From the NCBI RefSeq assembly GCF_013369485.1, contig NZ_JABWEB010000008.1, positions 147,906 through 211,905 of the forward strand: a stretch of DNA of 64,000 nt, in the 5' to 3' direction. A model generated the notes under the pieces. It saw nothing but the letters and a program-made list of their open reading frames with translations, searched no databases and was not told where the DNA came from. Source of the DNA: Massilia sp. BJB1822 (lineage in GTDB: Bacteria > Pseudomonadota > Gammaproteobacteria > Burkholderiales > Burkholderiaceae_D). The position numbers and the translations under genes are program-made. Of this stretch, positions 34,090-43,756 are shown piece by piece (the stretch's first letter is position 1; every line of letters begins with the position of its first letter).

Positions 34090-35757
34090 TTACATATTCG
34101 GATAATTCGGCCCGCCGCCGCCTTCCGGCGTGATCCAGACGATGTTCTGGGTCGGATCCTTGATATCGCAAGTCTTGCAGTGCACGCAGTTCTGCGCATT
34201 GATCTGCAGGCGGTCCTGGCCATCGTCCGTTTTCATGAACTCATACACGCCGGCCGGGCAGTAGCGCTGTTCGGGACCGGCATACTTGGCCAGGTTGACG
34301 TCGACCGGCACGCTGGCGTTCTTCAGCGTCAGGTGGATGGGCTGGTCTTCCGCATGGTTGGTGTTGGAGATGAACACCGAGGACAGGCGGTCGAAGGTCA
34401 GCTTGCCGTCCGGTTTCGGATAGACGATGGGCTGGTAATTGGCCGCCGGCTTCAGGCATTCATGGTCAGCGTGCGAATGGTGCAGGGTCCACGGCGCCTT
34501 GCCGCGGAAGATCAGCTGGTCGACGGCGGTCATGATGGAGCCGAGATACAGACCCTTGTTCAGGTACTGCTTGACGTTGCGCGCCACGTGCAGCTCTTCG
34601 TGCAGCCAGGATTTTTCGAACGCTTCCGGATACGCGGCCAGCTCGTCGTGCTGGCGGCTTTCGCCCAGCGCGGCGGCCACGGCTTCGGCGGCCAGCATGC
34701 CGGATTTGATCGCGGCGTGGCTGCCCTTGATGCGGCTCATGTTCAGGAAGCCGGCGTCGCAGCCAAGCAGGGCGCCGCCCGGGAAGACCAGCTTCGGCAG
34801 CGATTGCAGGCCGCCGGCCGTGATGGCGCGCGCGCCGTAGGAAATGCGCTTGCCGCCCTCGAAGAAGCCGCGGATGGCCGGGTGCGTCTTATAGCGCTGG
34901 AATTCTTCGTAAGGCGAGAGGTAGGGATTCTCGTAATTCAGGCCGACCACATAGCCCACCATCACCTGGTTGTTTTCCAGATGGTAGAGGAAGGAGCCGC
35001 CATAGGTCTTGGTGTCGAGCGGCCAGCCGGTGGTGTGGATCACCAGGCCAGGCTGGTGCTTGGCCGGATCGATTTCCCACAATTCCTTGATGCCGATGCC
35101 GTAAGCTTGCGGGTCTTTGCCCTTGTTCAGCTCGTACTTGGCCATCAGCTGCTTGCCCAGATGGCCGCGCGCGCCTTCGGCGAACAGGGTGTACTTGCCG
35201 TGCAGTTCCATGCCCAGCTGGAATTCGGGGCCGGCTTCGCCGTCGCGCTTGACGCCCATATTGCCGGTGGCGATGCCCTTGACCGAGCCGTCCTCGTTGT
35301 ACAGCACTTCGGCCGCGGCGAAGCCAGGGAAGATTTCCACGCCCAGCGCTTCGGCCTGCTGGCCCAGCCAGCGCACCACATTGCCCAGCGAAATCACATA
35401 ATTGCCATGGTTCTCGAAGCAGGCCGGCAGCAGGAAATTGGGCGTCTTGAACGCCTTGTTTTCGGTCAGGAAGAGCACGCGGTCTTCCGTCACTTCCGTG
35501 TTCAGCGGGGCGCCCAGCTCTTTCCAGTTGGGAATGAGCTCGGTCAGCGCTTTCGGGTCCATCACCGCGCCGGACAGGATGTGAGCGCCGAGCTCGCCGC
35601 CTTTTTCCAGCACCACGACCGAGATCTCCTGACCCTTCTCCTGTGCCAGTTGCTTGATGCGGATGGCTGCCGACAGGCCAGCAGGGCCGCCACCAACGAT
35701 AACGACGTCATACTCCATCGCATCGCGCGGGCCATACTGTTCAACGAGGTTTGTCAT
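34090..35757 (-). CDS. Electron transfer flavoprotein-ubiquinone oxidoreductase
   Basis: Membrane-associated FAD and 4Fe-4S enzyme passing electrons from ETF (fatty acid and amino acid dehydrogenases) to ubiquinone. The start at 35757 (MTNLVEQYGP) gives 555 residues, the usual length. It has an FAD-binding GGGPAG at residues 22-27, a central ubiquinone-binding domain, and a C-terminal ferredoxin-like part with CPAGVYEF and CVHCKTCDIKDP. It is divergent from the SDR gene and monocistronic, with its own terminator. Confidence 0.96.
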   Translation of the reverse strand: MTNLVEQYGPRDAMEYDVVIVGGGPAGLSAAIRIKQLAQEKGQEISVVVLEKGGELGAHILSGAVMDPKALTELIPNWKELGAPLNTEVTEDRVLFLTENKAFKTPNFLLPACFENHGNYVISLGNVVRWLGQQAEALGVEIFPGFAAAEVLYNEDGSVKGIATGNMGVKRDGEAGPEFQLGMELHGKYTLFAEGARGHLGKQLMAKYELNKGKDPQAYGIGIKELWEIDPAKHQPGLVIHTTGWPLDTKTYGGSFLYHLENNQVMVGYVVGLNYENPYLSPYEEFQRYKTHPAIRGFFEGGKRISYGARAITAGGLQSLPKLVFPGGALLGCDAGFLNMSRIKGSHAAIKSGMLAAEAVAAALGESRQHDELAAYPEAFEKSWLHEELHVARNVKQYLNKGLYLGSIMTAVDQLIFRGKAPWTLHHSHADHECLKPAANYQPIVYPKPDGKLTFDRLSSVFISNTNHAEDQPIHLTLKNASVPVDVNLAKYAGPEQRYCPAGVYEFMKTDDGQDRLQINAQNCVHCKTCDIKDPTQNIVWITPEGGGGPNYPNM

Positions 35758-35948
35758 GATAATTTTTATAAGAAACTGAATGTTGAAGGAAATTAGCACG
35801 AGTGTGCTTCTTTTTCCCCCGGATTGCAAGGTGGCGCCATTGTGAGGGACATTATTAGATGTCGCAATCTAATACTGGCGTTTTGTGTAATCATTACGTT
35901 CAGACAGCAAGAACGCTGTCGGAATTTGAACACTGACAGGAGCGGCAC

Positions 35949-36725
35949 GTGGGTATAGAAGTCAATTTTGAGGGCAAGATCGCCTTGATCACCGGCGCAT
36001 CGAGCGGGCTTGGCGCGCGTTTTGCCAAGGTGCTGGCGAGGGCGGGAGCCCAGGTGGTGCTGGCCTCGCGCCGCATCGAGCGGCTGAAAGAGCTGCGCGC
36101 CGAAATCGAGGCCGACGGCGGCGCCGCCCATGTGGTCACGCTCGACGTCACCGACTATGCGAGCATCAAATCGGCCATCGCCCATGCCGAAACGGAAGCC
36201 GGCCCGATCGATATCCTGGTGAATAACTCGGGCGTGTCGACCACGCAACGCCTGGTCGATGTGACGCCGGAAGACTACAACTTCGTGATGGACACCAATC
36301 TGCGCGGCGCCTTCTTCGTGGCCCAGGAGTCGGCCAAGCGCATGATCGCGCGCGCCAAGGGCGATCCGAAGAAGCAGCACCGCATCATCAATATCGCCTC
36401 GGTGGCGGGCCTGCGCGTGCTGCCGCAAATCGGCGTCTACTGCATGAGCAAGGCTGGCGTGGTGCAGATGACCAAGGCCATGGCGGTGGAGTGGGGCAAG
36501 TACGGCATCAACACCAACGCCATCTGCCCCGGCTATATCTCGACCGAGATCAACGAAGATTATTTCGCCAGCGAGCAGGGCAAGAAGCTGATCGAACTGC
36601 TGCCGCGCAAGCGCGCCGGCAAGCCGGAAGATCTGGATGGCTTGCTGCTCTTGCTGGCCGGCGAGGAAGCCCATTTCATCAACGGCGCCATCATCTCGGC
36701 CGACGATGGCATGACCGCGACCTGA
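35949..36725 (+). CDS. SDR-family NAD(P)-dependent oxidoreductase
   Basis: 258-residue short-chain dehydrogenase starting with GTG behind an AGGAG site. It has the cofactor motif TGASSGLG (residues 15-22), NNSG near 92-95, and the catalytic Ser and YxxxK (YCMSK). The arginine pair after the first strand (ASRRIER) suggests NADP(H). The closest type by eye is the 3-oxoacyl-ACP reductase-like group; the substrate is not deducible. The next gene (PAS-LuxR) is convergent, 14 bp away. Confidence 0.88.
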   Translation: MGIEVNFEGKIALITGASSGLGARFAKVLARAGAQVVLASRRIERLKELRAEIEADGGAAHVVTLDVTDYASIKSAIAHAETEAGPIDILVNNSGVSTTQRLVDVTPEDYNFVMDTNLRGAFFVAQESAKRMIARAKGDPKKQHRIINIASVAGLRVLPQIGVYCMSKAGVVQMTKAMAVEWGKYGINTNAICPGYISTEINEDYFASEQGKKLIELLPRKRAGKPEDLDGLLLLLAGEEAHFINGAIISADDGMTAT

Positions 36726-36739
36726 GGGGCGGGACGGAG

Positions 36740-37291
36740 CTAGAGCTGCACCCCGACCAGCTTATGCACCAGTTCCGACGAGGTGGCCGCGTCGAATTTG
36801 CGCATCAGCTTGGCGCGGTGCATTTCCACCGTGCGCGGACTGAGGTCGACCTGGCGGGCAATGACCTTGCTGGTCTTGCCTTCCACCAGCAAGGCCGCGA
36901 TTTCGCGTTCGCGCGGGGTCAGCTCGGCTGTCACGGGCCGCTTTTCGCTCACATCCTCGAAGGTCCAGATGCCCGGTCCCAGCGGTTCGTTCGGCTTCAG
37001 CGCATGGCCCGTCACATGGCACCAGAACAGTTCCTGGCTGGCGCGGCGCATGATGCGCTCGTCCGAATAGCGGCCCTTGGCGTTCATGATGGGGATGATG
37101 CGGTCGCCTGTGCGCAGGAATTCGTCGAGGGTAGGGTAGAGGATTTTGAAGGACGTGCCAGTCAATTCCGCGCGCGTATAGCCGAACATGCGCGCCAGCG
37201 CCTCGTTACAGGACTGAATCACGCGGTTCTCGGAAATGCACATGCCGACGGGTGCGTGCAAGAAGATATGTTCGTAGTCGATCGCGTTCAT
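36740..37291 (-). CDS. PAS domain-containing LuxR-type transcription regulator
   Basis: 183-residue regulator. Start at 37291 (MNAIDYEHIFLHAPVGM), because the frame upstream runs antisense into scoA. Residues ~5-115 are a PAS sensor domain (CNEALARMFGYTRAELTGTS), and ~120-180 a LuxR/GerE DNA-binding domain (LTPREREIAALLVEGKTSKV then ARQVDLSPRTVEMHRAKL). It is divergent from scoAB over 108 bp and probably controls them; the ligand is unknown. Confidence 0.9.
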   Translation of the reverse strand: MNAIDYEHIFLHAPVGMCISENRVIQSCNEALARMFGYTRAELTGTSFKILYPTLDEFLRTGDRIIPIMNAKGRYSDERIMRRASQELFWCHVTGHALKPNEPLGPGIWTFEDVSEKRPVTAELTPREREIAALLVEGKTSKVIARQVDLSPRTVEMHRAKLMRKFDAATSSELVHKLVGVQL

Positions 37292-37399
37292 CTGGACGGG
37301 CACAGGTAGTTCTACGGTATTGTACTTTTGATTCGCGTATTCTATTCTGATACGCCATCTTGACCACACAGCAAGCTTATCAAAAATAGAGGGGAAGCT

Positions 37400-38098
37400 A
37401 TGAACAAAGTTTATCCCGATGCAGCGGCCGCCCTGGCCGGCATCGTAGAAGATGGACAAACCATCGCCGTCGGCGGCTTCGGCCTGTGCGGCATTCCGGA
37501 AGCGCTGATCGCCGCTTTGCGCGATACCGGCGCCAAACAATTGACCGCCATTTCCAACAACGCCGGCGTCGATGGCTTCGGCCTGGGCCAACTGCTGGAA
37601 ACGCGCCAGATCAAAAAAATGATCTCATCCTATGTGGGCGAGAACAAGGAATTCGCGCGCCAGTACCTGGCCGGCGAACTGGAGCTGGAATTCACGCCGC
37701 AGGGCACGCTGGCCGAGAAGCTGCGTGCTGGTGGCGCCGGCATTCCGGCCTTCTTCACCAAGACCGGCGTCGGCACCATCGTCGCCGACGGCAAGGAAGT
37801 GCGCGAATTCGACGGCGAACAATACGTGATGGAACGCGCCCTGGTGGCCGACGTGGCCCTGGTCAAGGCCTGGAAGGCCGATAAGGCCGGGAATCTGATC
37901 TACCGCAAAACCGCGCGCAACTTCAACCCGAATGTGGCCGCCGCCGGCAAGATCACTGTGGTGGAAGTGGAACAACTGGTCGAAATCGGCGAGATCGATC
38001 CGGACGAAGTCCACACCCCCGGCATCTTCGTGCACCGCATCGTGCTGAACGCCACCCCGGAAAAACGCATCGAACAGCGCACCGTGCGTTCGAACTGA
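37400..38098 (+). CDS. scoA: 3-oxoacid CoA-transferase subunit A
   Basis: Alpha subunit of a succinyl-CoA:3-ketoacid (or acetate/acetoacetate) CoA-transferase used in ketone-body and short-chain acid metabolism. The 232-residue protein has the subunit A signature ([19 protein letters not shown] near residues 22-40; [16 protein letters not shown]) and [14 protein letters not shown]. It lies 10 bp before subunit B. A 3-hydroxybutyrate dehydrogenase gene 3.6 kb away would feed the same pathway. Confidence 0.95.
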   Translation: MNKVYPDAAAALAGIVEDGQTIAVGGFGLCGIPEALIAALRDTGAKQLTAISNNAGVDGFGLGQLLETRQIKKMISSYVGENKEFARQYLAGELELEFTPQGTLAEKLRAGGAGIPAFFTKTGVGTIVADGKEVREFDGEQYVMERALVADVALVKAWKADKAGNLIYRKTARNFNPNVAAAGKITVVEVEQLVEIGEIDPDEVHTPGIFVHRIVLNATPEKRIEQRTVRSN

Positions 38099-38108
38099 GG
38101 AGACAGAC

Positions 38109-38759
38109 ATGGCTTGGACTCGTGATGAAATGGCCGCGCGCGCGGCGAAAGAGCTGCAGGACGGCTTTTATGTGAACCTGGGCATCGGCCTGCCGACCCT
38201 GGTGGCCAACTATGTGCCGTCGGATATCGAAGTGTTTCTGCAATCGGAAAACGGTCTGCTCGGCATCGGTCCCTTCCCGACCGATGCGGAAGTCGATGCC
38301 GACCTGATCAACGCCGGCAAGCAGACCGTGACGGCCTTGCCCGGTGCGGCCTACTTCAGCTCGGCCGATTCCTTCGGCATGATCCGCGGCGGCAAGATCA
38401 ACCTGGCCATCCTGGGCGCCATGCAGGTGTCGGAGCAGGGCGATCTGGCCAACTGGATGATCCCCGGCAAAATGGTCAAGGGTATGGGCGGCGCGATGGA
38501 CCTGGTGGCCGGCGTCAAGCGCGTGGTGGTGCTGATGGAGCACGTCGCCACCGCCAAAGACGGCTCGACCTCGCACAAGCTGCTGAAGAAATGCGACCTG
38601 CCGCTGACCGGCGTCGGCGTGGTGGACCTGATCATCACCGACCTCGGCGTGATGGAAGTCACGGCAAACGGCCTGAAGGTAACGGAGCTGGCCCCCGGCG
38701 TCAGCAAGGACCAGATCGCCGCCGCCACCGGCGTGGAGCTGGATTTCTCGGCCCTGTAA
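38109..38759 (+). CDS. scoB: 3-oxoacid CoA-transferase subunit B
   Basis: Beta subunit, carrying the catalytic Glu in the [12 protein letters not shown] motif (about residues 43-54). The 216-residue length is normal, with [14 protein letters not shown] and [20 protein letters not shown] in the usual places. An AGGAGA site precedes the ATG, and a strong terminator follows. Confidence 0.95.
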   Translation: MAWTRDEMAARAAKELQDGFYVNLGIGLPTLVANYVPSDIEVFLQSENGLLGIGPFPTDAEVDADLINAGKQTVTALPGAAYFSSADSFGMIRGGKINLAILGAMQVSEQGDLANWMIPGKMVKGMGGAMDLVAGVKRVVVLMEHVATAKDGSTSHKLLKKCDLPLTGVGVVDLIITDLGVMEVTANGLKVTELAPGVSKDQIAAATGVELDFSAL

Positions 38760-38778
38760 GCTTAAGCGCTCCCTTCCG

Positions 38779-38805
38779 AAAGGCATGCTGCGGCATGCCT
38801 TTTTG
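38779..38805 (+). terminator. Intrinsic terminator after scoAB
   Basis: Perfect stem AGGCATGC/GCATGCCT with a TGCG loop (38781-38800), then TTTTTG. Confidence 0.93.
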
Positions 38806-38888
38806 TTACAAAGTGTGCATATTTAATAACTTCTTATCTGTATAGTAAGTGGTGGTACTACCCCATAACAATACTCAAGGAGGTTTGC

Positions 38889-39077
38889 ATGCGTGCTTTG
38901 AAATACGGCGCGGCAGCGCTGGCTTGTGTGGTATCCCTTTCGGCGCTGGCTTTGCCCGCGCCGTTCTATTTGTGGCAAAGTAAGTTGAACGGCAGCCTGG
39001 TCTGTGCCCAGAATTCGCCGGGCTGGAACTGGACCCGCTTCAGCGGCCCATATCCGAACGCCCGCTGCGGCCGTTAA
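38889..39077 (+). CDS. Small secreted protein of unknown function
   Basis: 62 residues behind a strong AAGGAGG site, so likely real. A signal peptide (MRALKYGAAALACVVSLSAL then ALPAP) is followed by a ~38-residue mature part rich in Trp, Pro and Asn with two Cys (SLVCAQNS and NARCGR), possibly one disulfide. No family recognised. It stands alone between scoAB and vapBC. Confidence 0.6.
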   Translation: MRALKYGAAALACVVSLSALALPAPFYLWQSKLNGSLVCAQNSPGWNWTRFSGPYPNARCGR

Positions 39078-39189
39078 GCAGGGTGCAAACTGGGAGGCGG
39101 GTTTGCTTCCCGGTTTGTATTGTCCAGGCGAACATGGCGGTGGCTGTCCGGCCCTGATGCCGGGGGAGCTGCCTTCGTCCGCAGGGAAC

Positions 39190-39576
39190 TCAGCGGCGTG
39201 CTTCACTGCGTGGGATATCCGCAGCCAATTGCAAACGCTGGCCAATTGCGTGCAAACGCTTGTCGCGCGTCCACAGCAAGGTGCCAGGCAACAGACTGGT
39301 GGCGGCAAGTAGATGGGCATCGATATAGCCGATGCCACTACCGTACAAGGCATGCGACTCGATAAAATCCTGGACAAGGCTCAGAGAAGCAATATTTGCT
39401 TGTGGCATATTTTGTAATTTTCTGAGCCAGCGCTTACGGTGGCGTAAATTACCCATCGCTAGCTCACCAAGTACGAAAGGGTGCATTAGCAGTGCGCCGT
39501 ATTTAAACAGCGCATCCACTGCCTTTTCTGGGGCGCGCAAATGGTCGATCCACACCGACGTATCGGCGAGAATCAA
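39190..39576 (-). CDS. vapC: PIN-domain toxin, VapC family
   Basis: 128-residue PIN-domain ribonuclease. Acidic metal-binding residues are visible in ILADTSVWIDH (Asp4), ELAMGNL (Glu) and YIDAHLLAA (Asp). VapC-type toxins cleave tRNA or rRNA when the antitoxin is degraded. It overlaps the antitoxin gene upstream by 4 bp, the standard type II toxin-antitoxin arrangement. Confidence 0.9.
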   Translation of the reverse strand: MILADTSVWIDHLRAPEKAVDALFKYGALLMHPFVLGELAMGNLRHRKRWLRKLQNMPQANIASLSLVQDFIESHALYGSGIGYIDAHLLAATSLLPGTLLWTRDKRLHAIGQRLQLAADIPRSEARR

Positions 39577-39773
39577 CGCTGTTCCCAGCGGCGGCGCGGA
39601 ATGTCTTCAATATCTGGCTGGGTGCCGCCTTGTGCGACAATCCAGCGGCCCGCTTCCCAGTGCAGGAATACAGAAAAAGCTTTTTCAACGAGCTCCTCGT
39701 TACTGGCAGTTTCAAAGTATTCGCGGGCTTGATCCAGCAAGTCCTTCTTGACCTCAACACTGATTTTGCTCAT
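39573..39773 (-). CDS. vapB: Antitoxin of the VapBC-like pair
   Basis: 66-residue protein directly upstream of vapC with a 4-bp overlap. The N-terminus (MSKISVEVKKDLLDQAREYF) looks like the ribbon-helix-helix DNA-binding segment of DUF2191/VapB-type antitoxins; the acidic C-terminus (TQPDIEDIPRRRWEQR) would bind the toxin. Autoregulation of the operon is expected from the family. Confidence 0.85.
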   Translation of the reverse strand: MSKISVEVKKDLLDQAREYFETASNEELVEKAFSVFLHWEAGRWIVAQGGTQPDIEDIPRRRWEQR

Positions 39774-39842
39774 CGCGCACCTCCTTTCGCCATATTCTCA
39801 CTATAGCAATCGGTCAGACCTGCGTTATTGATAAGCGGCAAT

Positions 39843-39878
39843 GAAAACAGCCCCGGGCATTGCTGCGCGGGGCTGTTT
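39843..39878 (-). terminator. Intrinsic terminator after dctA
   Basis: Perfect 10-bp stem AACAGCCCCG/CGGGGCTGTT (39846-39877), followed on the minus strand by TTTCATT. It separates dctA from vapBC. Confidence 0.85.
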
Positions 39879-39895
39879 GCTTGATGCGGGAGGGC

Positions 39896-41203
39896 TTAGT
39901 CGCCCTGGGGCGCCAGTACCGGGGCGGTTGCGGTTTGCGGGTTGGCGTGGCTGGGATTCGCCAGTTCGCGCTGCAGTGTCGCGTGATCCAGCTCGTTTTC
40001 CCATTTCGACACCACCACTGCTGCCACGCCGTTGCCGACGAAGTTGGTCAGCGCGCGGCATTCGCTCATGAAGCGGTCGATGCCGAGGATCAGTGCCATG
40101 CCCGCCACCGGAATGGTCGGCACCACGGCAAGGGTCGCGGCCAGGGTGATGAAGCCGGCGCCGGTAATGCCTGAGGCGCCTTTCGACGTCAGCATCGCCA
40201 CGCCGAGAATGGTCAGTTCCTGGGTCAGGGTCAGGTCGGTGTTGGTGGCTTGGGCCACGAACAGGGCCGCCATCGTCATATAGATATTGGTGCCGTCCAG
40301 ATTGAAGGAGTAGCCGGTCGGAACCACCAGACCCACCACGGGTTTGGCGCAGCCGAGCTTTTCCAGCTTGTTCATCAGCGAGGGCAGGGCGCTTTCGGAG
40401 GAGCTGGTACCCAGCACGATCAGCAGTTCCTCTTTGATGTAGAGGATGAAGCGGCCGATCGAGAAGCCGGTGAACTTGGCAATGGCGCCCAGCACGACAA
40501 AGACGAACAGGCCGCAGGTCAGGTAGAAGGAACCCATCAGCTTAGCCAGCGGCAGCAGCGAGTCGATGCCGTATTTGCCGATGGTGAAAGCCATGGCGCC
40601 GAAAGCGCCGATTGGAGCGGCCTTCATGATGATGTTGACCATGCTGAAGATGGCGGCCGAGGCGTCGTCGATCAGCTTGACGATATGGCGGCCTTTTTCG
40701 CCCGACAGCGACAGCGCGAAGCCGAACAGCACGGAGATCAGCAGCACTTGCAGGATATCGCCCTTGGCGAAGGCGTCGACCGCCGTGTTCGGGATGATGT
40801 TCATCACGAAGTCGATGGTGGACTGGTGTTTGGCTTTTTCGGTGTATTGCGCGATGGCCTTGGTGTCGAGGGTGGCCGGATCGGCGTTGAAGCCGGCGCC
40901 CGGCTGCAGGATGTTGGCGACAAACAGGCCGATGACCAGCGCGAAAGTGGAGACGACTTCGAAGTAGAGCAGAGCCTTGCCGCCCACGCGGCCGATCTTC
41001 TTCACGTCCTGCATGCCGGCGATGCCCGAGACCACGGTGCAGAAGATCACCGGCGCGATGATCATTTTAATCAGCTTGATGAAGCCGTCGCCCAGCGGCT
41101 TCATGGCCACGGCATCGGTCGGCAGGTAGATGCCCAGCAGGACGCCGCAAGCAATCGCGAACAGCACCTGGACATACAGAATCTTGTAAAAAGGTTTTTT
41201 CAT
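39896..41203 (-). CDS. dctA: C4-dicarboxylate transport protein DctA
   Basis: Inner-membrane symporter for succinate, fumarate and malate, of the dicarboxylate/amino acid:cation symporter (DAACS) family. The start at 41203 ([12 protein letters not shown]) gives 435 residues with about eight membrane segments and two re-entrant loops. Family marks: [20 protein letters not shown] near residue 50, [20 protein letters not shown] (the serine-rich loop), and [20 protein letters not shown]. The DctA versus GltP assignment is by overall pattern. Confidence 0.93.
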   Translation of the reverse strand: MKKPFYKILYVQVLFAIACGVLLGIYLPTDAVAMKPLGDGFIKLIKMIIAPVIFCTVVSGIAGMQDVKKIGRVGGKALLYFEVVSTFALVIGLFVANILQPGAGFNADPATLDTKAIAQYTEKAKHQSTIDFVMNIIPNTAVDAFAKGDILQVLLISVLFGFALSLSGEKGRHIVKLIDDASAAIFSMVNIIMKAAPIGAFGAMAFTIGKYGIDSLLPLAKLMGSFYLTCGLFVFVVLGAIAKFTGFSIGRFILYIKEELLIVLGTSSSESALPSLMNKLEKLGCAKPVVGLVVPTGYSFNLDGTNIYMTMAALFVAQATNTDLTLTQELTILGVAMLTSKGASGITGAGFITLAATLAVVPTIPVAGMALILGIDRFMSECRALTNFVGNGVAAVVVSKWENELDHATLQRELANPSHANPQTATAPVLAPQGD

Positions 41204-41305
41204 GATGGCCCTCTTCGTCCCCAATGGTCTCCAATGGGCGTGATCATGCGTGAGAATCACGGTCATCACCATTGTGATTATCCCCATTGCGGTTAACCAC
41301 AATGG

Positions 41306-41334
41306 CGCAAAGTGCAAGTCGATGCCGGTATAAT
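41306..41334 (+). promoter_or_regulatory. Possible promoter for the carbonic anhydrase-like gene
   Basis: TATAAT at 41329-41334, 36 bp before the ATG. A -35 hexamer at 17-bp spacing is weak (CGCAAA), so activity is uncertain. Confidence 0.4.
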
Positions 41335-41369
41335 CCGCCTGCAAATCCGCAAGCTGTTTTGAGCCTCCT

Positions 41370-41897
41370 ATGCCTTTACAAAGCTATCTCGACACCTTCC
41401 CCAAACTGGCGGACGGTGTGTACGTTCACGAAACCGGCCAGATCATCGGCGATGTGACGATCGGCCGCGATTCCTCGGTCTGGTGCAATACCGTGCTGCG
41501 CGGCGATGTGAACCGCATCGTCATCGGCGAATGCAGCAATGTGCAGGACTTCGCCATGGGCCACGTCTCGCATAAGAACGCGGCCAAGCCGGACGGCTCG
41601 CCTCTGATGATTGGGAACTACGTCACGATCGGCCATTCGGTGCTGCTGCATGGCTGCACGATTGGCGACGAATGCCTGATCGGCATGGGTTCCATCGTGA
41701 TGGACGATGTGGTGGTGGAGCCGCGCGTGATGCTGGGCGCGGGCAGCCTGGTGGCGCCGGGCAAGGTGCTGCGCAGCGGCTATCTGTATGTGGGCCGGCC
41801 GGCGATGCGGGTGCGCGAACTGACGGCGGAAGAAATTGCCTATCTGAGGTACTCAGCCGAGCACTATGTGCGCGTCAAGAACAATTATATGAAGTGA
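41370..41897 (+). CDS. Gamma-carbonic anhydrase family protein
   Basis: 175-residue left-handed beta-helix protein of the YrdA/PaaY/gamma-carbonic anhydrase family. Hexapeptide repeats run from about residue 25 to 150. Three metal-ligand His are visible in the usual pattern: GHVSH, then GHSVLLHG. Many members bind zinc, but enzymatic activity is often unproven. It is monocistronic; the shared hairpin lies just downstream. Confidence 0.9.
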   Translation: MPLQSYLDTFPKLADGVYVHETGQIIGDVTIGRDSSVWCNTVLRGDVNRIVIGECSNVQDFAMGHVSHKNAAKPDGSPLMIGNYVTIGHSVLLHGCTIGDECLIGMGSIVMDDVVVEPRVMLGAGSLVAPGKVLRSGYLYVGRPAMRVRELTAEEIAYLRYSAEHYVRVKNNYMK

Positions 41898-41924
41898 AAA
41901 AGGCGCGCGGTCCCGCCGCGCGCC
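41894..41924 (-). terminator. Terminator after 3-hydroxybutyrate dehydrogenase gene
   Basis: Perfect 9-bp stem GGCGCGCGG/CCGCGCGCC with a 5-nt loop (41902-41924), followed on the minus strand by TTTTTC. It is 11 bp from the bdhA stop and may act weakly on the plus strand too. Confidence 0.85.
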
Positions 41925-41934
41925 ATGTGCCGCC

Positions 41935-42729
41935 TTACTGCGCGGCCCAGCCCCCATCCATATTCCAGGCCGCGCCGCGCACCTGGACCGCAGCATCGCT
42001 GCACAGGAAGACGGCCAGCTCGCCCAACTGCTCGGGCGTGACGAAATCGGCCGAAGGCTGCTTTTCCGACAGCAGCGCTTTTTTCGCGGCCTCGTTGCTC
42101 AGGCCATCGGCGCTGGCGCGCGCATCGACCTGCTTCTGCACCAGCGGCGTCAGGACGAAGCCGGGGCAGATCGCGTTCGCGGTGACGCCGGTTTGCGCCG
42201 TTTCCAGCGCCGTCACCTTGGTCAGGCCTACCAAGCCATGCTTGGCCGCGACATAGGCCGATTTGCCGGCCGAGCCGACCAGGCCATGTACCGAGGCCAG
42301 GTTGATGATGCGGCCCCAGTTCTGCGCCTTCATGCGCGGCAGCGCCAGACGGCTCGTATGGAAGGCGGAGCTCAGATTGATGGCAATGATGGCGTCCCAT
42401 TTCTCGACCGGGAATTCGTCCACATTGGCCACGTGCTGAATACCCGCGTTATTGACGAGGACATCGACACCGCCGAATTTCTCGGCGGCGAAGGCCATCA
42501 TGGCCTCGATTTCGGCCGGTTTCGACATGTCGGCATTGTGGTAGGCGGTGCGCACGCCAAACTCGCTGGCCACGCCGGCCTGCAGCTTTTCGATCTCGCC
42601 CGCGTCGCCGAAGCCGTTGAACAGGATGTTGGCGCCTTGCGCGGCCAGGGCGCGCGCGATGCCAAGCCCGATGCCGGAAGTGGAGCCGGTAACGAGTGCG
42701 GTCTTGCCCTTGAGTTGGGTGCTGGTCAT
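41935..42729 (-). CDS. bdhA: 3-hydroxybutyrate dehydrogenase
   Basis: SDR enzyme oxidising (R)-3-hydroxybutyrate to acetoacetate, the step after polyhydroxybutyrate breakdown. The start at 42729 (MTSTQLKGKTAL) follows an AGAGGA site. It has cofactor motif TGSTSGIG (residues ~14-21), NNAGIQHV, the catalytic ASVHGLVGSAGKSAYVAAKH segment and a C-terminal DGGW. Its length (264) and the HV-after-NNAGIQ pattern are typical of this enzyme. A much longer open frame upstream is antisense to the hydrolase gene. Confidence 0.92.
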   Translation of the reverse strand: MTSTQLKGKTALVTGSTSGIGLGIARALAAQGANILFNGFGDAGEIEKLQAGVASEFGVRTAYHNADMSKPAEIEAMMAFAAEKFGGVDVLVNNAGIQHVANVDEFPVEKWDAIIAINLSSAFHTSRLALPRMKAQNWGRIINLASVHGLVGSAGKSAYVAAKHGLVGLTKVTALETAQTGVTANAICPGFVLTPLVQKQVDARASADGLSNEAAKKALLSEKQPSADFVTPEQLGELAVFLCSDAAVQVRGAAWNMDGGWAAQ

Positions 42730-42864
42730 AGTGTCCTCTTTTGGAAGTCGGTTTGTTGGTCCTTGCTGCTGTGCGCTACACTTCGTTAGGCTTTTAAGCG
42801 CAGCGCAAGTAGAATGTAGCCCAAAAACCAAGACTGGGCCATCCCGAAACCATAAGGAAGCGGC

Positions 42865-43746
42865 ATGATCGAAGCGAAAATCAAATCCGTACAGTGTTTC
42901 TCCATGTCCGGCCTGCACACCATGGCCTACAAGGAATGGGGCGAGCAGGACAACCCGAATGTGCTCGTTTGCGTGCATGGCGTGACCCGGGTGTCGGATG
43001 ATTTCGATAATATGGCGCGTGCCCTGGCTGGCCATTACCGCGTGATTTGCCCCGATGTGGTGGGCCGCGGCCGTTCGGGGCGCCTGCGCAATCCCCAGCT
43101 CTACCGCGTTCCGCAATACGTGAGCGATATGGTGACGCTGCTGGCGCGCGTGCTGGCCAATGGCGAGCGCCAGACCGTGGACTGGTTCGGCACCTCGATG
43201 GGCGGCTTGATCGGCATGGGCCTGGCCGGATTGCCGGACAGCCCGGTGAGCAAGCTGATACTGAACGATATCGGTCCGGTGCTCGATCCGGTGGCCTTGC
43301 AGCGCATCGGCGACTACGTCGGCCAGGATCTGCGCTTCCCCAGTTTTGAAGTGGGCGCCAAATTCGTGCGCGACGTCTCGCTGCCCTTTGGCCCGCATAC
43401 CGATGAGGAATGGCACAAGCTGGCGGCCGACGTGCTGCGCCAGGATGCCGACGGCAACTGGGTGCGCCATTATGATATGGGCTTGGCCCAGCCGTTCCGC
43501 TCCGCGACGCCGGAATCGGCCGCCGCCGACGAGGCACTGCTGTGGAGCTTCTATGACGCGATCCGCTGCCCGACCTTGCTGGTGCGCGGCGGCGAGTCCG
43601 ACCTGCTGTCGCGCGAGACGGCGCGCAGCATGACCGAGCGCGGACCGAAGGCGAAACTGGTGGAGATCCCTGGCGTGGGCCATGCGCCCACCTTTATCCA
43701 CGACGACCAGATCGCCATCGCCAAAGACTTTTTGTTAAACCATTAA
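42865..43746 (+). CDS. Alpha/beta-fold hydrolase
   Basis: 293-residue serine hydrolase. It has an oxyanion HG motif in VCVHGVTR, nucleophile elbow GTSMGG, an acid in RGGESDLL and a His in GVGHAP, so the triad looks complete. The substrate is unknown. It lies 10 bp before ridA and is probably co-transcribed with it. Confidence 0.9.
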   Translation: MIEAKIKSVQCFSMSGLHTMAYKEWGEQDNPNVLVCVHGVTRVSDDFDNMARALAGHYRVICPDVVGRGRSGRLRNPQLYRVPQYVSDMVTLLARVLANGERQTVDWFGTSMGGLIGMGLAGLPDSPVSKLILNDIGPVLDPVALQRIGDYVGQDLRFPSFEVGAKFVRDVSLPFGPHTDEEWHKLAADVLRQDADGNWVRHYDMGLAQPFRSATPESAAADEALLWSFYDAIRCPTLLVRGGESDLLSRETARSMTERGPKAKLVEIPGVGHAPTFIHDDQIAIAKDFLLNH

Positions 43747-43756
43747 AGAGAGAAGA

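Noticed and set aside
41935..43701. Long minus-strand frame extending 3-hydroxybutyrate dehydrogenase to 588 codons
   Set aside because: The N-terminal 320 codons are antisense to the alpha/beta hydrolase. The true start at 42729 has a ribosome-binding site and the SDR N-terminus.
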